Assembly: GCA_963971225.1 (NCBI GenBank) | Contig: OZ020267.1 | Location: 113,532,936 to 113,596,935, forward strand | Source: Melieria omissa | Taxonomy: Eukaryota; Arthropoda; Insecta; Diptera; Ulidiidae | Direction of reading: 5' to 3' | DNA length: 64,000 nt | In this document: piece by piece, positions 24,217-36,429 of the stretch | Position numbering within the stretch: the stretch's first letter is position 1 | Layout of the letters: every line of letters begins with the position of its first letter | Translations under genes and position numbers: made by a program | The notes under the pieces: model-generated | Told to the model about the DNA's origin: nothing | What the model saw: only the letters and a program-made list of their open reading frames with translations | Databases searched by the model: none

Positions 24217-27200
24217 TATTATATATTTTTTTAACTATATTATTTATTTATATATATATATTTATTTATTATTTATTTTATTATATGTATTGTTTATTTA
24301 TTTATATATTTATATTATTTTTACTATATTATTTTTTTCATATTTATGTACATTATTTCAGTATACTGACAAACTTTTTTTACAGACTGTGAAAAAATGT
24401 TAGTCAATTAAATAAAAAGGTGAAACTTAAAAAAAATGGATTACTTAAGATATTCATTACAATTAGAATGTTAAGAATCTTCAGTATTCATTCAGTATTT
24501 ATGTAAATATATCAAATCATGTTGACCTTACTGCACTGTAAAAGTATGGTTTAAAAATTTTTTAATTCCTTTAACTGAGAACGCTCGTCGACGATTTGGT
24601 AGAGGACAGTTTAAACGTCTTTAACTGCAAAATTGGGGCTTCAATTGACGAGGTGAAGCATCAACTCGAGAATTTGGTTTACAATTAGAAAATTTTTTTT
24701 TATTAAAACATTTTTTATAGTTAGAAACCCTTTTTTAAAAATTAAGGACATTTTTTGGTTTTAAATTGCATTTGTTTTTGTAAACACACACAGCAAAAGA
24801 TTTAAAAAAACACAAAAATATTTTCTACATTTGAAAAATCTATTTCAACGCTTCGCACACAATGTGGCAACACTGTTCAGCCCACCAAATTGACGGCTAA
24901 TGTTTTATGCCGAATAATTGTGGTTGTTGTTGTCGTTGTTGTTTTTATATTTTCTCATTTGGTGCTCTATTTTGTAGTTGTAGAATTAGGTTTGGTCTGC
25001 AATGTTGGCTTAGTCCCCACTTGGTGCCAGTATCTTCTAGAGTTCCCACTGAAAAATGTAAGCTTACACTGGGCGATTGAGGTTTTTTTTACATTTAGAT
25101 AATTAGGACTTGCAATATTTATAAATTTGATTTTGACAAAGATATTTTCAACCAAAGAATCTGGTTTTTACAGAATAATTTAGGCTATAATTGCATAAAT
25201 TTGGGCTTTAGCTGGAGGATCTGAGTCGAACTGCATATTTAGATTAAAATCAATTTAGATTAGAATTCGATTGCAATTCTGTTATTTCGATCCAATAAAT
25301 GGTACCGGAATTTAGTGCCCATGCTTTCATAACAAAATGTGCTATTTTCTTATGGATTTTTATAATTTTTTTACTTATTTATTTTCTTATGGATCTCAAC
25401 AATATTCTCCCGCTTTGAACTCTGCTACTTACAGCTTGTTCGAAGTTGCATGCTTCTGAATGGTGAATGCTATCAGCTGGCAGAGTTATTCAACAATTTC
25501 CACGTTAAACCCTTTTCAATTAAACGTTGTGTCCAGTGTAGAGTTTGCGTCAAAGAGATAAAATGAAACAATCAAGACTCCTGTAAGGCTTTGTGCGTAT
25601 AAGAGAATCCTGAGTATATGAGAAATTCTTCGAGTATGAGAAAAACTGCAACTTGGTTGTTATTTCGAGAGAGCTTTCACCCATTTCACAAAAGAGTTTC
25701 AACTTCGAAAATCCTCTCGCGTAGCAGAGTGGAGAGCGCAGCAAAATTGCGATTCGCAGAGCACTTCACGAGGCGTTCGTCCCAGCACGCGCCGGGAATC
25801 AAAATAACCTCAAATGCAACATGACAAGTTGGCCAAACCCCAACATGACAAAACAGATTTCCGCACGGCGTTCGCTGCTCGCTACGTGCTCCGAACTAAG
25901 ATGTGGCACAATGCTGGCTTCGAAAGGTTGGAAAAATGCTGCCAGCTCTGCGTTGCGTTCAAATCGCGCTTAGCTAATTGCCACAAAGTTGTTTGTAATT
26001 AATGCCGCACGATAAATTGAAAGCAAATATTTGGGCATAGGCCGTTGCTCGATTATGCAAAGCAAGTGCGATGCTTGCGTTGGCAACTTTCAGCCGCTGG
26101 ATTTAGCTGTTGCTGCAGGTAATTGATTTCGAATCAAATTTAAACTTTTTCGCACACACACCGACGCACACTCACACTTTGGGCCCCAGTGACATTGCGT
26201 GCCATCAATTTGTGCGCTGCCGCAGCCGCAGTTTGAAGCGTTGACGCAATGTTTAAACTTTTGTGCGATTGACATGTACAGCGAGCGAAATAAATAGATC
26301 GCAGCTGTGATAAGGTGACAGCCGGTTGGCAGCGTCTTCACACCCGGTTAACCTGCGCCACGCCACAGCGACGCTTCCCTAACAACGGCGTCACATTACG
26401 CGTAAGCATTGTGTGTGTGTGTCAAGAGTAACGGTTGTTGATTCTAAACAGTTTGATATTTAAATTGAAAAAGCGTTAAACGCGTGTTTATCTGCGCTCG
26501 CACCATAAATATCTGGTTATGATTTATGGGATTCGGTGCGATGCACGTTCCGCTCCTCGACGCGGGTTGGCCGTCATATCAAACGGCAGCATCATGTTAA
26601 TGCCACGCGCAAAGCGAAATATGTGTTGGTGTTGTTGTTGGTGTGTGTGTGTGTCTGTGTGCGATACATATCAGATTTGACCAAAAAACAGACTGCAACA
26701 CCACAAACGCGGTGCGCTGAGTGCGGTCGATGCTGTTGGGACGAGGAGTGGTTATAAAAAATGTATAGCATATATTTCGGCGCGTTGCTGCACGCGAGCT
26801 GCGACAGAATCACAGTTGCCACAGAAGCTGGTCGTTGTGGCAGTTGTTGGTCTAATGTTGTCCCGAAGGTTTTTGGCTTGACACCGTCAAAGAGAATTTC
26901 CGCATTGGCGCCAACAGTAACAGGGAATGTCAGGCAATGTGAATACAGATAAAAAAAATAAAAGCAAAAGCATTGCAACACGTTTGATGAATAGTGAAGC
27001 AACAGACTAGTTCAAGTTTGTACTGAAATAAAAAATCAACAAATATTGGTTTGGGGTTTTTTCGTATGGATTTTGTATTTTAATTGTAAATTAATTATTT
27101 TAATAATAAAAAAACCTTTGAAGCCCACAGTAAAGTTCGACAAGAATGCATCTTATTTTCCACTTGTTCTAGTAAAGAAGCTTAAATTAATTCCCACCTG

Positions 27201-27344
27201 TGAGCTAAATTAGACTATAACACAATGATTGCGCTGACAACATTGTCAGTCTCACCTCAATGAGTCGAGATAACTAGGCCCTGAGATCAACTTTAAAAAC
27301 ACATTTTAGAAGTTCTTAGCTTCAGCTCTAAGCATTTTATTTTG
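24217..27344. other. Intergenic, no gene seen
   Basis: Very AT-rich at 24220-24360. Short GT/CA runs lie near 26150, 26410 and 26638. The frame 26536-26757 (+) superficially shows a His-spaced stretch but lacks paired cysteines. No domain-bearing frame or paired terminal repeat found. Confidence 0.5.
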
Positions 27345-27452
27345 GGTTCCCAGTTTTAAACCACTTTTACCAGTTTCATTTTAAACCATATTTTGCAACA
27401 GCAATTTTTGTATTTTGTTTGAATCCCAAAAGCCCTCCTGTGTGCACTACTG
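27345..27452 (-). mobile_element. MITE, family A copy 3
   Basis: Read on the minus strand it begins CAGTAGTGCACACAGGAGGG, continues TTTTGGGATTCAAAC and then ACAAAAATTGCTGTTGCAAA, matching the other family A copies. Diverged; right boundary uncertain. Confidence 0.6.
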
Positions 27453-30400
27453 CTCTTCATCATGGAGCGGAACCCACTAGTCGGGCAGAATAAGACTGCT
27501 AAAGTAGACCTTCTTAGTCCTACAAAAGGACGGTGCACTCGGGTTTTAACCATCCTTGCAATCTTCCTCTGTCAATAAGTGGGGAGTTCCATGCTCTTCT
27601 TTGTAATGCCGCCATCTTCATTGCAGAGATTGTAACTTATTGTCCCCATTAGGTTGCATTTCTGTTGGAAGAAATTTAAACCAGAGGCCGCTTGAAGAAG
27701 CAACGAGTTAAAAGCAGTGTCGCACCTGCGCAGTTGTGAACCTGTGCAGCGTCTTAAAAGTACAGAAAGCCCAAAGCGGAAGCAATTAACTTTTGAATAT
27801 AAAAATCAGCTCAAATTCACAACCATTACAAATTTATTTACAAATAAAATAGTAATCAGCATTGAATTCAAATGAGTATGAAATTTTCTTTCAGAAGTAG
27901 CTTTTGCATGAAACCTCACCGGAATTGTTCGCTTCCTTTTAAACACCAAACAAAGTCACACAAGCGAACTGTTCAGCCGCAATCAGCTTTATCGTTTGAG
28001 TTGGAAAATGTCGCTGCCCGCAAGGCACCAGCCACGATTTAACACCACACCGCAAAGTATGCCGCACAAACAGTATTTTAAGCGTACAAAAACAAAGAGC
28101 TTAACACTTCCGCAAAACGAAAAGAACAGCTACAATACCAAAAATAATGGATTTTGTTTTTGGTTTTTTTGTTTGCTACCAGCAACGTTGCTGCGTTGCG
28201 TTAGCAGCTTTTCACGCTGTCCGTATGGGCAAACTCTTAAATTCCCATCACCAAAGCAGCAAACGGCACCAATGGCACTAAAGCTGCCCAACAGCAACAA
28301 TAACAACACCAACCAACGGTATCAATTCCATATTTACTTTTAATTGAGTTTATTTTTCGTTTCCTTACACGCTTACAATGGTTTTTGTTTGCTTCGCTTT
28401 TGCTGTTTCTCGATTCTACAACAGCAAAGCGAACAGACAAATGCGACTACACATGTGCGAATGTGTATGTGTGTGTGTGTGTGGGTGTGGGTCGATGTGT
28501 GTTTTAGGGGAGAACGGAAATCAATAAATTTCAGAGAAAATAATCAAGAATTTAATTGACTCGGATTATAACTGGAAATTGCACATAAATCTTGCGCTAA
28601 ACTGGCAAACTGGCGGCGGCCGGAGTGCGCGCAGATAAGCGCGGCTCAAGCGGCAACTGTGCAGCAAGTGAGTGTGTGCGTGTGCTTTACATGGAGCCAT
28701 GTGTGTGTGTTTGTGTGTATGTATAAATAACTACGCGCATAACTGCAGACATTCCTGTACAAGCAGCCAGAATATAAGCCACGTCCTGACTAAATATTGC
28801 CGGCCAAACGCGGCTGACGTCTAAGTATTTCCAATGCAATTAAGGAGCCTTAATTTTCAAGCGGCTGACTGCATGTTTTGAAGTTGCTTTGGAATGTCAG
28901 TAGCGGCTGAGGCATTTCAACATTGTTCGGTCCGAAATTTTATAGCAATTTTGAGTGGAATTTCAAATCAAATCAACTTGAACTCAAATGAGTTTTCAGG
29001 CATTTCAACATTTATTGCACAAACTTTGCAGTATTTCCTTATTAAATTTTTATTATTTTCTGTAGTTACTTGTGTGACATGCGCAAAGCAAATTGCAGAA
29101 TTTTTCTTCTTAAATTTAAACAGAAAATAATTTCACGTTTAAATTTTTCCAATTCACAGCGCTGCAACGCCTTCAACATTACTTTTCAAGTGTAAAGCAA
29201 TAAAAGTAATTTTCGGTCAAAAGTCGCATTCGTTGTGCCACAAAACAGCAGATAGTAGTCTTATTAGTGTTGTTGTTGTTGTTGCGATAGTCCATGTTAA
29301 TGATCATTATGTGGGCACATTTAGGCTACCCTAGTTTAGCGCTTTGCCAAAGATATTCATATCAATTGAGCCCATTTAGTTGGCATTTCTTCAGCGTTGC
29401 CCTTCCGTACGCTGCGGGTCAGAGTTCGTGCGCCACATTTGTCGTCCAACTAGAGCGCCCGAACCCCGAAAAGGTGCGCACAAAAATATGAAAGTAAATA
29501 CGACAAAGTTGTGTCTATTCCCGCGCGCATCCTGCCACGTATGTGTTGGCTTCACCTTTGGCGTCTTTTTCTATTTTCTGCTTTTGTTTGTGTGTGTTTT
29601 TTTTTTGCCAAGTTAAATTCCGCTCTATCCGCTTTGCGGCTTCTCGCAATAGTTGCGCCGCGCAGCCAGTAAACTGTGCCACTACCCAGTTGTGTGCATT
29701 GTGCGTGTGTGTGTGTGTGTGTTAGTGAGTGTTAGAGGCAAAAAGTGCGAAGGCGGAAACTGCCGCCGTCAGATAATGAAATTATTTGGCCCACAATTCA
29801 TGAAATGAAATTCGCGTCATTGCAATCCACTTCGCAACGAGCGTCGACTGAAGTGGGCTGGCACACGGCGCATCATAACCTTGCCGCAACGTGCGCCGGC
29901 AAGTATGCCACACTTGGCGCAGTCTGGCTGAAAAAAAGCAGAACGCTCCATTCGCAGGCAAACTGAACAGCTGGGACTCTAGGGGGCCCACCCCTTGCCG
30001 CTGTTTACGTATGCAAATACTCTTAGCACAACAACAACAACAACAAGAACAGTAACAACAACAACAACAACAACAACACCATTTTGGGCGCTGAAATACC
30101 CCGACGGTGATCTCCAGGATGCTCAGACGCGCACTCACTCACTGCCGGGCAGACAGTTACTGCTGCTGTCACTGTCTTGCCGGCATATGGAGTGAATTAA
30201 GCACAAGTGTGCATGTGTGCATGTGCGTGTGTGTGAGTTTGCAATTTGCCTTTTGCCTTCATCGTTTGGCATTTTCTTTATGCCGCCGTACAGAGCAACT
30301 GCCGCGTAAGTTATGGTTGATTTTAAGACTGAAAATTGTGTGGATTATGATTTGTTTTCAAGTGCCAAGTCTGTTATTGGGGTTTTCTTTGTTCATATAT

Positions 30401-30915
30401 GCGAACGGCAGTGAATTAAAAATGGGCTGAAAATATGAAACTTGCGTTTATTTTGTGACTATTGCACAATTGAAGTGGTGTACTGAGATATAACTCTAAG
30501 TTGCTGTGGTCTCAATGAGGGAATTTCCAACGAACTTTGCTTCGATTGAGGTATTAAAGCTATAAATTGAAGTTTGAACTGAAGTTTTTCAGGAATTATT
30601 TTACAATAAATATCGAAATTTAATAGTTTTAAAATGAGTTTGCTTTAACGCCCAGAATCCAACAAAAGTTTCGCTATCTTATACAAAATTTTAACTCTGG
30701 CTACTTCAGACATCACAATATAAATTCCGAGACTTATAATTGCACTAAGCGAAAAACTAACAAGCTGTCTGTGTCTCACGTTACCTATATTATTTCTAAA
30801 TAAATCGAAAATGGTCAAATTAAGCTTTAGTGATTCCTATAATAAATCTGCAAAAATATTAAAAATACTGTTCAACTTTTCCTAGAGGTCAAATGAACCA
30901 GAGAGAACTCTCTCT
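27453..30915. other. Intergenic with simple repeats
   Basis: GT runs near 28463-28480, 28700 and 29703-29722, TTG triplets near 29267-29285 and the CAA array listed separately. Many overlapping frames on both strands are reads through these repeats. No domain found. Confidence 0.5.
30028..30078. repeat. (CAA)n triplet array
   Basis: About 50 bases of CAA repeats, interrupted once by GAACAGTAA. In one frame it encodes threonines, in another asparagines or glutamines; there is no sign that it is translated. Confidence 0.9.
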
Positions 30916-31074
30916 TTAACCCTAAACACTCTTACGTGTGTAAAAGGGTACCTCAGTACAAATTGTATGAACATTTCTCACTTTTTGTTTGCACTGTAAG
31001 ACATTTTGCCGTTTTTGCTAAGTTTTAAAGCTGCCTTTCGACAGGTTCAAAAAATTTTTACGTTTTATAGGTTT

Positions 31075-31087
31075 CGATAACCATGCT
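31075..31087. repeat. Target-site duplication of LINE 3' fragment (left)
   Basis: CGATAACCATGCT, identical to 31258-31270. Confidence 0.9.
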
Positions 31088-31257
31088 TACTTACTTTACT
31101 TAACTGGCCATAACAACCCGTTATCGGGTTACGGCCTGCCGCAAAACTTCTCTCCAGGCGCCTCTGCTTCGCGCGCGCCTTCTCCAGTTGGTCACACCAA
31201 GAGATACCAGGGCCTCTTCCACTTGGTCCTTCCACCGGAGACACGGCCTCCCTCTCC
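31088..31257 (-). mobile_element. Severely 5'-truncated LINE, 3' end only
   Basis: A 170-bp insertion between perfect 13-bp direct repeats (31075-31087, 31258-31270). On the minus strand the frame reads RGRPCLRWKDQVEEALVSLG and then VTNWRRRARSRGAWREVLRQ, the basic C-terminus common to many non-LTR retrotransposon polyproteins, ending in TAA. About 35 bases of 3' UTR and a short AAGT-repeat tail (AAGTAAAGTAAGTAAG) follow. This is the final stub of a target-primed insertion. Confidence 0.88.
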
Positions 31258-31455
31258 CGATAACCATGCTAGCCGACTTTTATGAGCCCAAACAAATAAA
31301 GCGGCTGCCATTTTTTTTCATAAAATTGTTCTATTACAAATTATTTGCTTTAGAAAGTTTTACTTACAATAAATATCTAAGAAATCCATGCAACTTCATA
31401 AAAAATGGGTGCCCCAGCAATAAAATGGAATCAGACACTCGAAAATAAAGACATA

Positions 31456-31676
31456 CAGTGGTGTCTGGATATAGTGAACTAATTATTGCAACGCCTGTTC
31501 ACTGTATTGAGGTTGTTCACTATATCAAGGTCAACATTTTTATTCAGAACCTCGTTTTATTTGCTCAAAATACACTTTTTGTTTTTTTCTTGAAATTTTT
31601 TTTCTATATTAAGAGGCTCGATGTCAAAATTTGGGTGTTCACTATATAGGGGGTTCACTATACCCAGACACGACTG
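31456..31676. mobile_element. TA-flanked pogo/Tc1-type MITE
   Basis: 221 bp with inverted ends CAGTGGTGTCTGGATATAGT (left) and CAGTCGTGTCTGGGTATAGT (right, reversed), two mismatches over about 24 bases. TA lies outside both ends (31454-31455, 31677-31678). TATAGTGAAC blocks recur inside. No coding capacity. The end sequence is reminiscent of pogo/Tigger elements, but the subfamily is inferred. Confidence 0.85.
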
Positions 31677-31849
31677 TAATACCATTTTGGGAGTTATATA
31701 CAATTTCAGTATCAAAGTGATTTGGGTAGCCGGGTACCCCATCACACACATAATGGTTAAGGCATTAAACAAATATGAGCATCATTCGTATAAAATTTTT
31801 CTCTAAGGAATTTTCCTATAAGAACGATATTTTCTTACAGGGTTTCTTC

Positions 31850-32335
31850 ATTATATCCATTATATATCAATTATATATGAGCAATTTTGAGTACATTGAT
31901 TTAAAAAAAAACTGGAAAAATACGATTTCCCAAAAAATTTATTAAAATTTTTTTATTAATTAAATTGTTTCATACACACAGCTGCAGTTATTCTTCTCCC
32001 AAGTTCTTTGAAGTATTAACACAAAACAATATTTTCATTACTTTTACATTTGGAGACAAAAAACATTTTTGGAATCCCTGAAAAATCTAAAAATTTGTTC
32101 CCTAAGTGATCGAATATAATTTCCTATAGGGTTTTTGAAAGTTATAAACAGCTTTGAGTACATTGAGTTCTACCAAAAATCGCAAAAAACCTAGTTTACA
32201 AAAAACGAACAAAATGTTCCTACTGGGCACATCAAATCAATTGTCTCACACACATACACAGACACCCATATCAATACCCATTCCTCTTGCAAGCGCTTTG
32301 CAGTATTAGCAAAAAATAATAATTTCATTATATGA
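31850..32335. repeat. Diverged ~266-bp direct duplication
   Basis: TTTGAGTACATTGA (31886) recurs at 32152; CACACAGC/CACACATACACA with the following TTCTTCTC.. / TTCCTCTTGC.. and AAGTATTAACAC / CAGTATTAGCAA blocks recur in the same order. Two copies, heavily diverged. Confidence 0.6.
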
Positions 32336-34120
32336 CTTTACTGAACTGTTGTTGTTGTTGTTGTTCGAACACTTGAAATGCAGCTGGCGCCGGCAAGAAT
32401 GTATAAAATCGTAATTTGCCTTGAAGTGCACTTTGCCAATATCGATGCAGTTTGTATGCATAACACGAGCGCCTGAGCACTTGTAATGCATTGCCGAGAC
32501 TATAAATTAATTAGGAAAAAGGCACGAAAGAAGCTTAGTGCAAGGCAGCAATTCTTCTCGCTCGAGCACAGCCGAAAACCAAACCAAACCGAAAGCGAAG
32601 CAAAGTAAAACACAATATTTCCTAATTTGGCGCCAGCGAGCTGGGCACTCACATACTCACACAGACACACTCACACCTACACACACATATACACACAAAC
32701 ACACACACACACTCGTATATAAATGCAATTAGCCGAACCATGGTTTGAGCACTGAAATTACCATATGCGCACAGAAATACACGTAGTGCATCTTCGGCAG
32801 CCGCTGCCGCCTCGCCCACTACGGCCATATGCCACATGCGCCGTCGCCTAAGTGGTAAGTGGAACTTAAAGTGTGCCGTGCTGGTAAGTGCTGGCGTTGG
32901 AATATTTTAAAAATGCACCATTCATATGCAGGGCCAACACCAACACAAACGGCAGTGGCAGCGGCAGCAACATGGCTCGGGCATCTGGCGCACGGGCGGC
33001 CACTTGTGCTATTGCCAATACATTTTCATTTCCACCTGTGCGAGTGCGTGTGAGCTTAAATGCCCTAATATACACGAGGGTGCTTAACAACTGAAATAGT
33101 TCCCGAACAACGGCGCCGCCACCAGCTACCGGCTGCAGCCACCAACAAAATGCGAACAGGCGCAGAGCGAAAAACACGAGAGGCGAAACGGCAGCGACGG
33201 CGGCACAATGCATATTCATCCATTTGGGAAACAAGTGTGAAATGTCGAACACTTGTGCTCGGTTGGGGCGCAGCAGCCAGCCAGCCAGCCAGCCAACGCA
33301 GCGTACGACTGAAAACTAAAAATAACTAACAAAAACTAACAAACAACAACAACAACAAAAAGGTTTCTCGACAACAACAACATTTTCATGAGGGTCCTCG
33401 ACAAATCCATTTGAATGTACATTTGAAAGTTGCAAATTATAAGAGTAACGTTCTCGAGCGAAAGTTTTCTGTTATATTTTTGTTTTTATTTTTGTTTTTT
33501 TTGTTGTTTTTTTTGTAAGCACTATTTCGGTTTTTGTAAAAATGTTTTCTTTCATTTTTTGTTTCCTTTTTTTTTGTAATTTGCTTAATTGCTACTTAGA
33601 ACATGGAACATGTGTTCCAGATGATTGTGTGTGAAGTTCTAATGCGATTTGATGCAGCTTCCAAAGCGTCACGTGTTCAATGTGACTTGACTGAATGGTA
33701 CGAATGGCTGACATGGCATTTCAGTGTGCAGTGTGTTTGAATACTCGAGGCAACGGTTTGTATGTGTTGGTGCAAGACTGTTGTGTGTGAATTGTATGGT
33801 ACCCTTCTTTGTGTCAATGTTATGGTCAAAATTCTGCCAGGGTATGGAACAAATTGCAGGAAATGGGGCCGTATTCAAGGACGTGAATCAGACTGAAAGC
33901 TATGTTTTGACGATTAGCAGCAATTAGAGCACTGAAAACTGCACACAGTTCACAATGACGAGGCAGGTGTGTGTTCAGCTGTTAACTCTTGCTTAGTATT
34001 TATTGTAGTTAATAAAAATTATAAATTTTATATGGGTACCGTTGCAAAAGTTGGAGATAGAGGGTAGGTATGTTTGAAAAGAATACTAAGAAAGAGAAAT
34101 AAATGAAAGTCGGTCTTACA
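32336..34120. other. Intergenic, simple repeats
   Basis: GTT triplets at 32347-32364, a CA-rich stretch at 32648-32712, CCAG tetranucleotides at 33275-33294 and CAA triplets at 33343-33358. No coding domain was recognised on either strand. Confidence 0.5.
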
Positions 34121-34607
34121 AATGACCCTCTAACAGATCTCTAGAGCAATGGAGAGATTATTTCATAAAACAATGTAAATTTTTAAGCGATGAATTTGTT
34201 CTGAGAAATTCTTTATAAATATAAAAATTTGAAACCAGTCTCACATAAGATTCATCTAACAGCTTTCTGGAAGCATTAAGGAACTTATTCAAAAAAACAT
34301 TTCAATTTTGTGGGACAACCCTCTTTAATAGTTTGTGGTAGGAGATGAATTTGCTCTCAAAAAATTTTTATCATTAAAAAATATTGGAACCAGTCTTACT
34401 TGGGATTCATTTAACAGCTCACTAGAAGCAATGAGGAACTTATTTCATAAAAAGTTTTGTGGGACAACCCTCTTTAATAGTTTGTGGTAGGTTATGAATT
34501 GTTTCTCAGAAAATTTTTATAGTTAAAAATGTTTGAAACCAGTCTTACTTGGGATTCATTTAACTTTATAAATGCAAATATTAAATAATAAAAATAAATA
34601 ATAATTA

Positions 34608-35906
34608 AGGACTGTATCGAAAATTATAAATACACCAAAACATGCTTCATACTAGTGCATAACAAAAGTTAGAATTTATTTTTTTTTATAAATGGCATTT
34701 CACATTGTATATTTTTGTAAATAGCAACAAAAAAAATTATTTAGTGGGAGGCTAACCCACATTTTTAATCTTTTTGTCGAGGTCCTTTTTTAAATTCTGG
34801 ACACAGCCAGAATCTAATTTTTTGTTTACACTATTCCAATCTTTTTTAAATTTTTGAACGGAGTTAGCCGGTTTAGATCTTTTTTTAAGGTCCCTCTTCA
34901 TCAACGTCCAAAATTTTTCGATAGGGCGTATCTCTGGACACTTTGGAAGATTCATGTTTTTCTTAACAAAATTTATGTTCTTCTCTTCATACCACGTTAG
35001 TACTGGCTTAGCATAATGGCAAAAAGCTAAGTCGGCCCAAAACCATGTCTTGCCAGTGTGTTTTTTCACCAACGGCAGCAATCTCTACTTTAGGCACTAA
35101 TTTAGGTACATTTCAGCGTTCAGGGGCTTGTCCGTGAAGAATGGAGTCGACATTTTTCCACACTTGCATATTGCTTGCCAAACGAGAATCTTATTGCAAA
35201 ATGTTTCGCAAATAATTGATTTGTCAGATTTTAAAATTTCACTGCCTTTCGGAACTGTGTAGAATTGGGGTCCTGGCAGCGTTTTGTAGTCCAATTTCAC
35301 GTATGTTTCGTCGTCCATTATGATGCAATCAAATGTTTGCCTACAAATATAGTCGTACAATTTTCGGGATCTGGTTTTCACCTGCGCGCATTGCTGAGTG
35401 CTTCGTTTCGGCTGTTTTTGCTTTCTACATGTTCCCAACTGGATTCTCTTCTTGGCACGTTGAACCATTGCTGCACTCGTTCCGACTTTTTTTGCGCAAT
35501 CGCGTACGGATATCTCCTTATTTTCTTAAATAAGGCACATATCTTAGTATCTAGCAATGGTTAGGAGCCACCCTTTTTACGACCTTGTCCTGGTAAATCT
35601 TCAAGTGTGCAATGTGTAGTATACCGGCGAATAGTTTTTGCACAGCAAACAGGCTAACATTTGCTTCTTTTGCTAGTTTTCTATACGACATTCCTTTGGT
35701 TGATGCCCATTTGGACAAAATTTCCTGACGAAGTTTTGCGGAAAGTCCTCTTATTTTTAAGCGTTTCGATATACTACAACACATTTTTCACGAAAATAAC
35801 AATTTGAACCTCTAGAATCGAAAAACCGATATTGCTGAGCAACCAGCATTGCATAGCCCACTTTATATGATTTTTAAAGTGTATTCATAATTTTCGATAC
35901 AGTCCT
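34608..35906 (-). mobile_element. DD37E-type Tc1/mariner transposon, defective
   Basis: Inverted ends AGGACTGTATCGAAAATTAT and onward match for 28 bases with one mismatch (34608-34635 against 35879-35906). TA is duplicated outside (34606-34607, 35907-35908). At 1299 bp it is full length for the group, but its transposase frame is broken. It lies within a tandem-repeat array. Confidence 0.94.
34752..35784 (-). pseudogene. DD37E-type transposase, frameshifted and stopped
   Basis: From ATG 35784 the minus strand encodes a paired-like N-terminal helix-turn-helix (GMSYRKLAKEANVSLFAVQK). Frame changes near 35575 and 35520 lead to SVRDCAKKVGTSAAMVQRAK and then IMDDETYVKLDYKTLPGPQF, which holds the first catalytic aspartate. 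Two in-frame TAG codons (35099-35097, 35087-35085) follow. The last part has FWADLAFCHYA with the second aspartate and CPEIRPIEKFW with the glutamate 37 residues later, hence DD37E. Total span about 344 codons, the expected length. Such elements were first described in mosquitoes. This copy cannot make an active enzyme. Confidence 0.92.
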
Positions 35907-36429
35907 TATATAATAAATACATTTTATTTAAATAATTTAACTTATTAAAAAAATTTTAATTTTTTGGGACAACCCCCTTTAATAGTTTATGGTAGGGGAT
36001 GAATTTGTTCTCAGAAATTTTTTATAATTAAAAAACATTGAAACCAGTTTTACATGGGATTCATCTAACAATTTCTGGAAGCAATGAGGAACTTATTTCA
36101 TAAAAACTTTTTAATTTTGTGGGACAACCCCCTTAATAGTTGGTGATAGGGGATGAATTGGTTCTCAAAAATCTTTTGCAATTAAAAAATATTGGAACCA
36201 GTCTCACATAGGACTCATCTAGCAGCTCTCTGGAACCAATGAGGAACTTATTTCATAAAAAATTTTCAATTTTGTAAAACAACCCCTTTAATAGTTTGTG
36301 GTAGGGAAAGAATTTGTTCTCAAAACATCTTTAGAATTAAAAAAAATTGAAATCAGTCTAACATTTGATTCATCTAACAGCAACTTGGTAGCAATGAGAG
36401 CTTATTTCACAAGAAAATTTTATACAAGA

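Larger units (their letters stand above)
30920..31756. mobile_element. TTAA-flanked (piggyBac-like) element with two nested insertions
   Basis: TTAA lies directly outside both ends (30916-30919, 31757-31760). The ends are imperfect inverted repeats: CCCTAAACACTCTTACGTGT...AAAAGGGTACC at the left, and CCATTATGTGTGTGATGGGG-TACC when the right end is reversed. No transposase is present. Inside are a LINE 3' end (31088-31257) and a TA-flanked MITE (31456-31676), both later arrivals. Confidence 0.7.
34125..36420. repeat. ~153-bp tandem array interrupted by a transposon
   Basis: The words GAAACCAGTCT..CAT, GGGACAACCC.CTTTAATAGT and GAATTTGTTCTCA recur in order. GAAACCAG-type anchors start at 34231, 34386 and 34535, then at 36040, 36194 and 36349, giving periods of 155, 149, 154 and 155. 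At least six monomers are recognisable, diverged by scattered substitutions. The DD37E element (34608-35906) sits inside the array. No coding frame persists across monomers. Confidence 0.85.

Noticed and set aside
26536..26757. Possible C2H2 zinc-finger fragment
   Set aside because: Only a chance histidine spacing; the paired cysteines and finger linker are absent.
34125..36420. CRISPR-like array of regular repeats
   Set aside because: Monomers are ~153 bp with no unique spacers, in a eukaryotic transposon-rich context; this is an ordinary tandem repeat.
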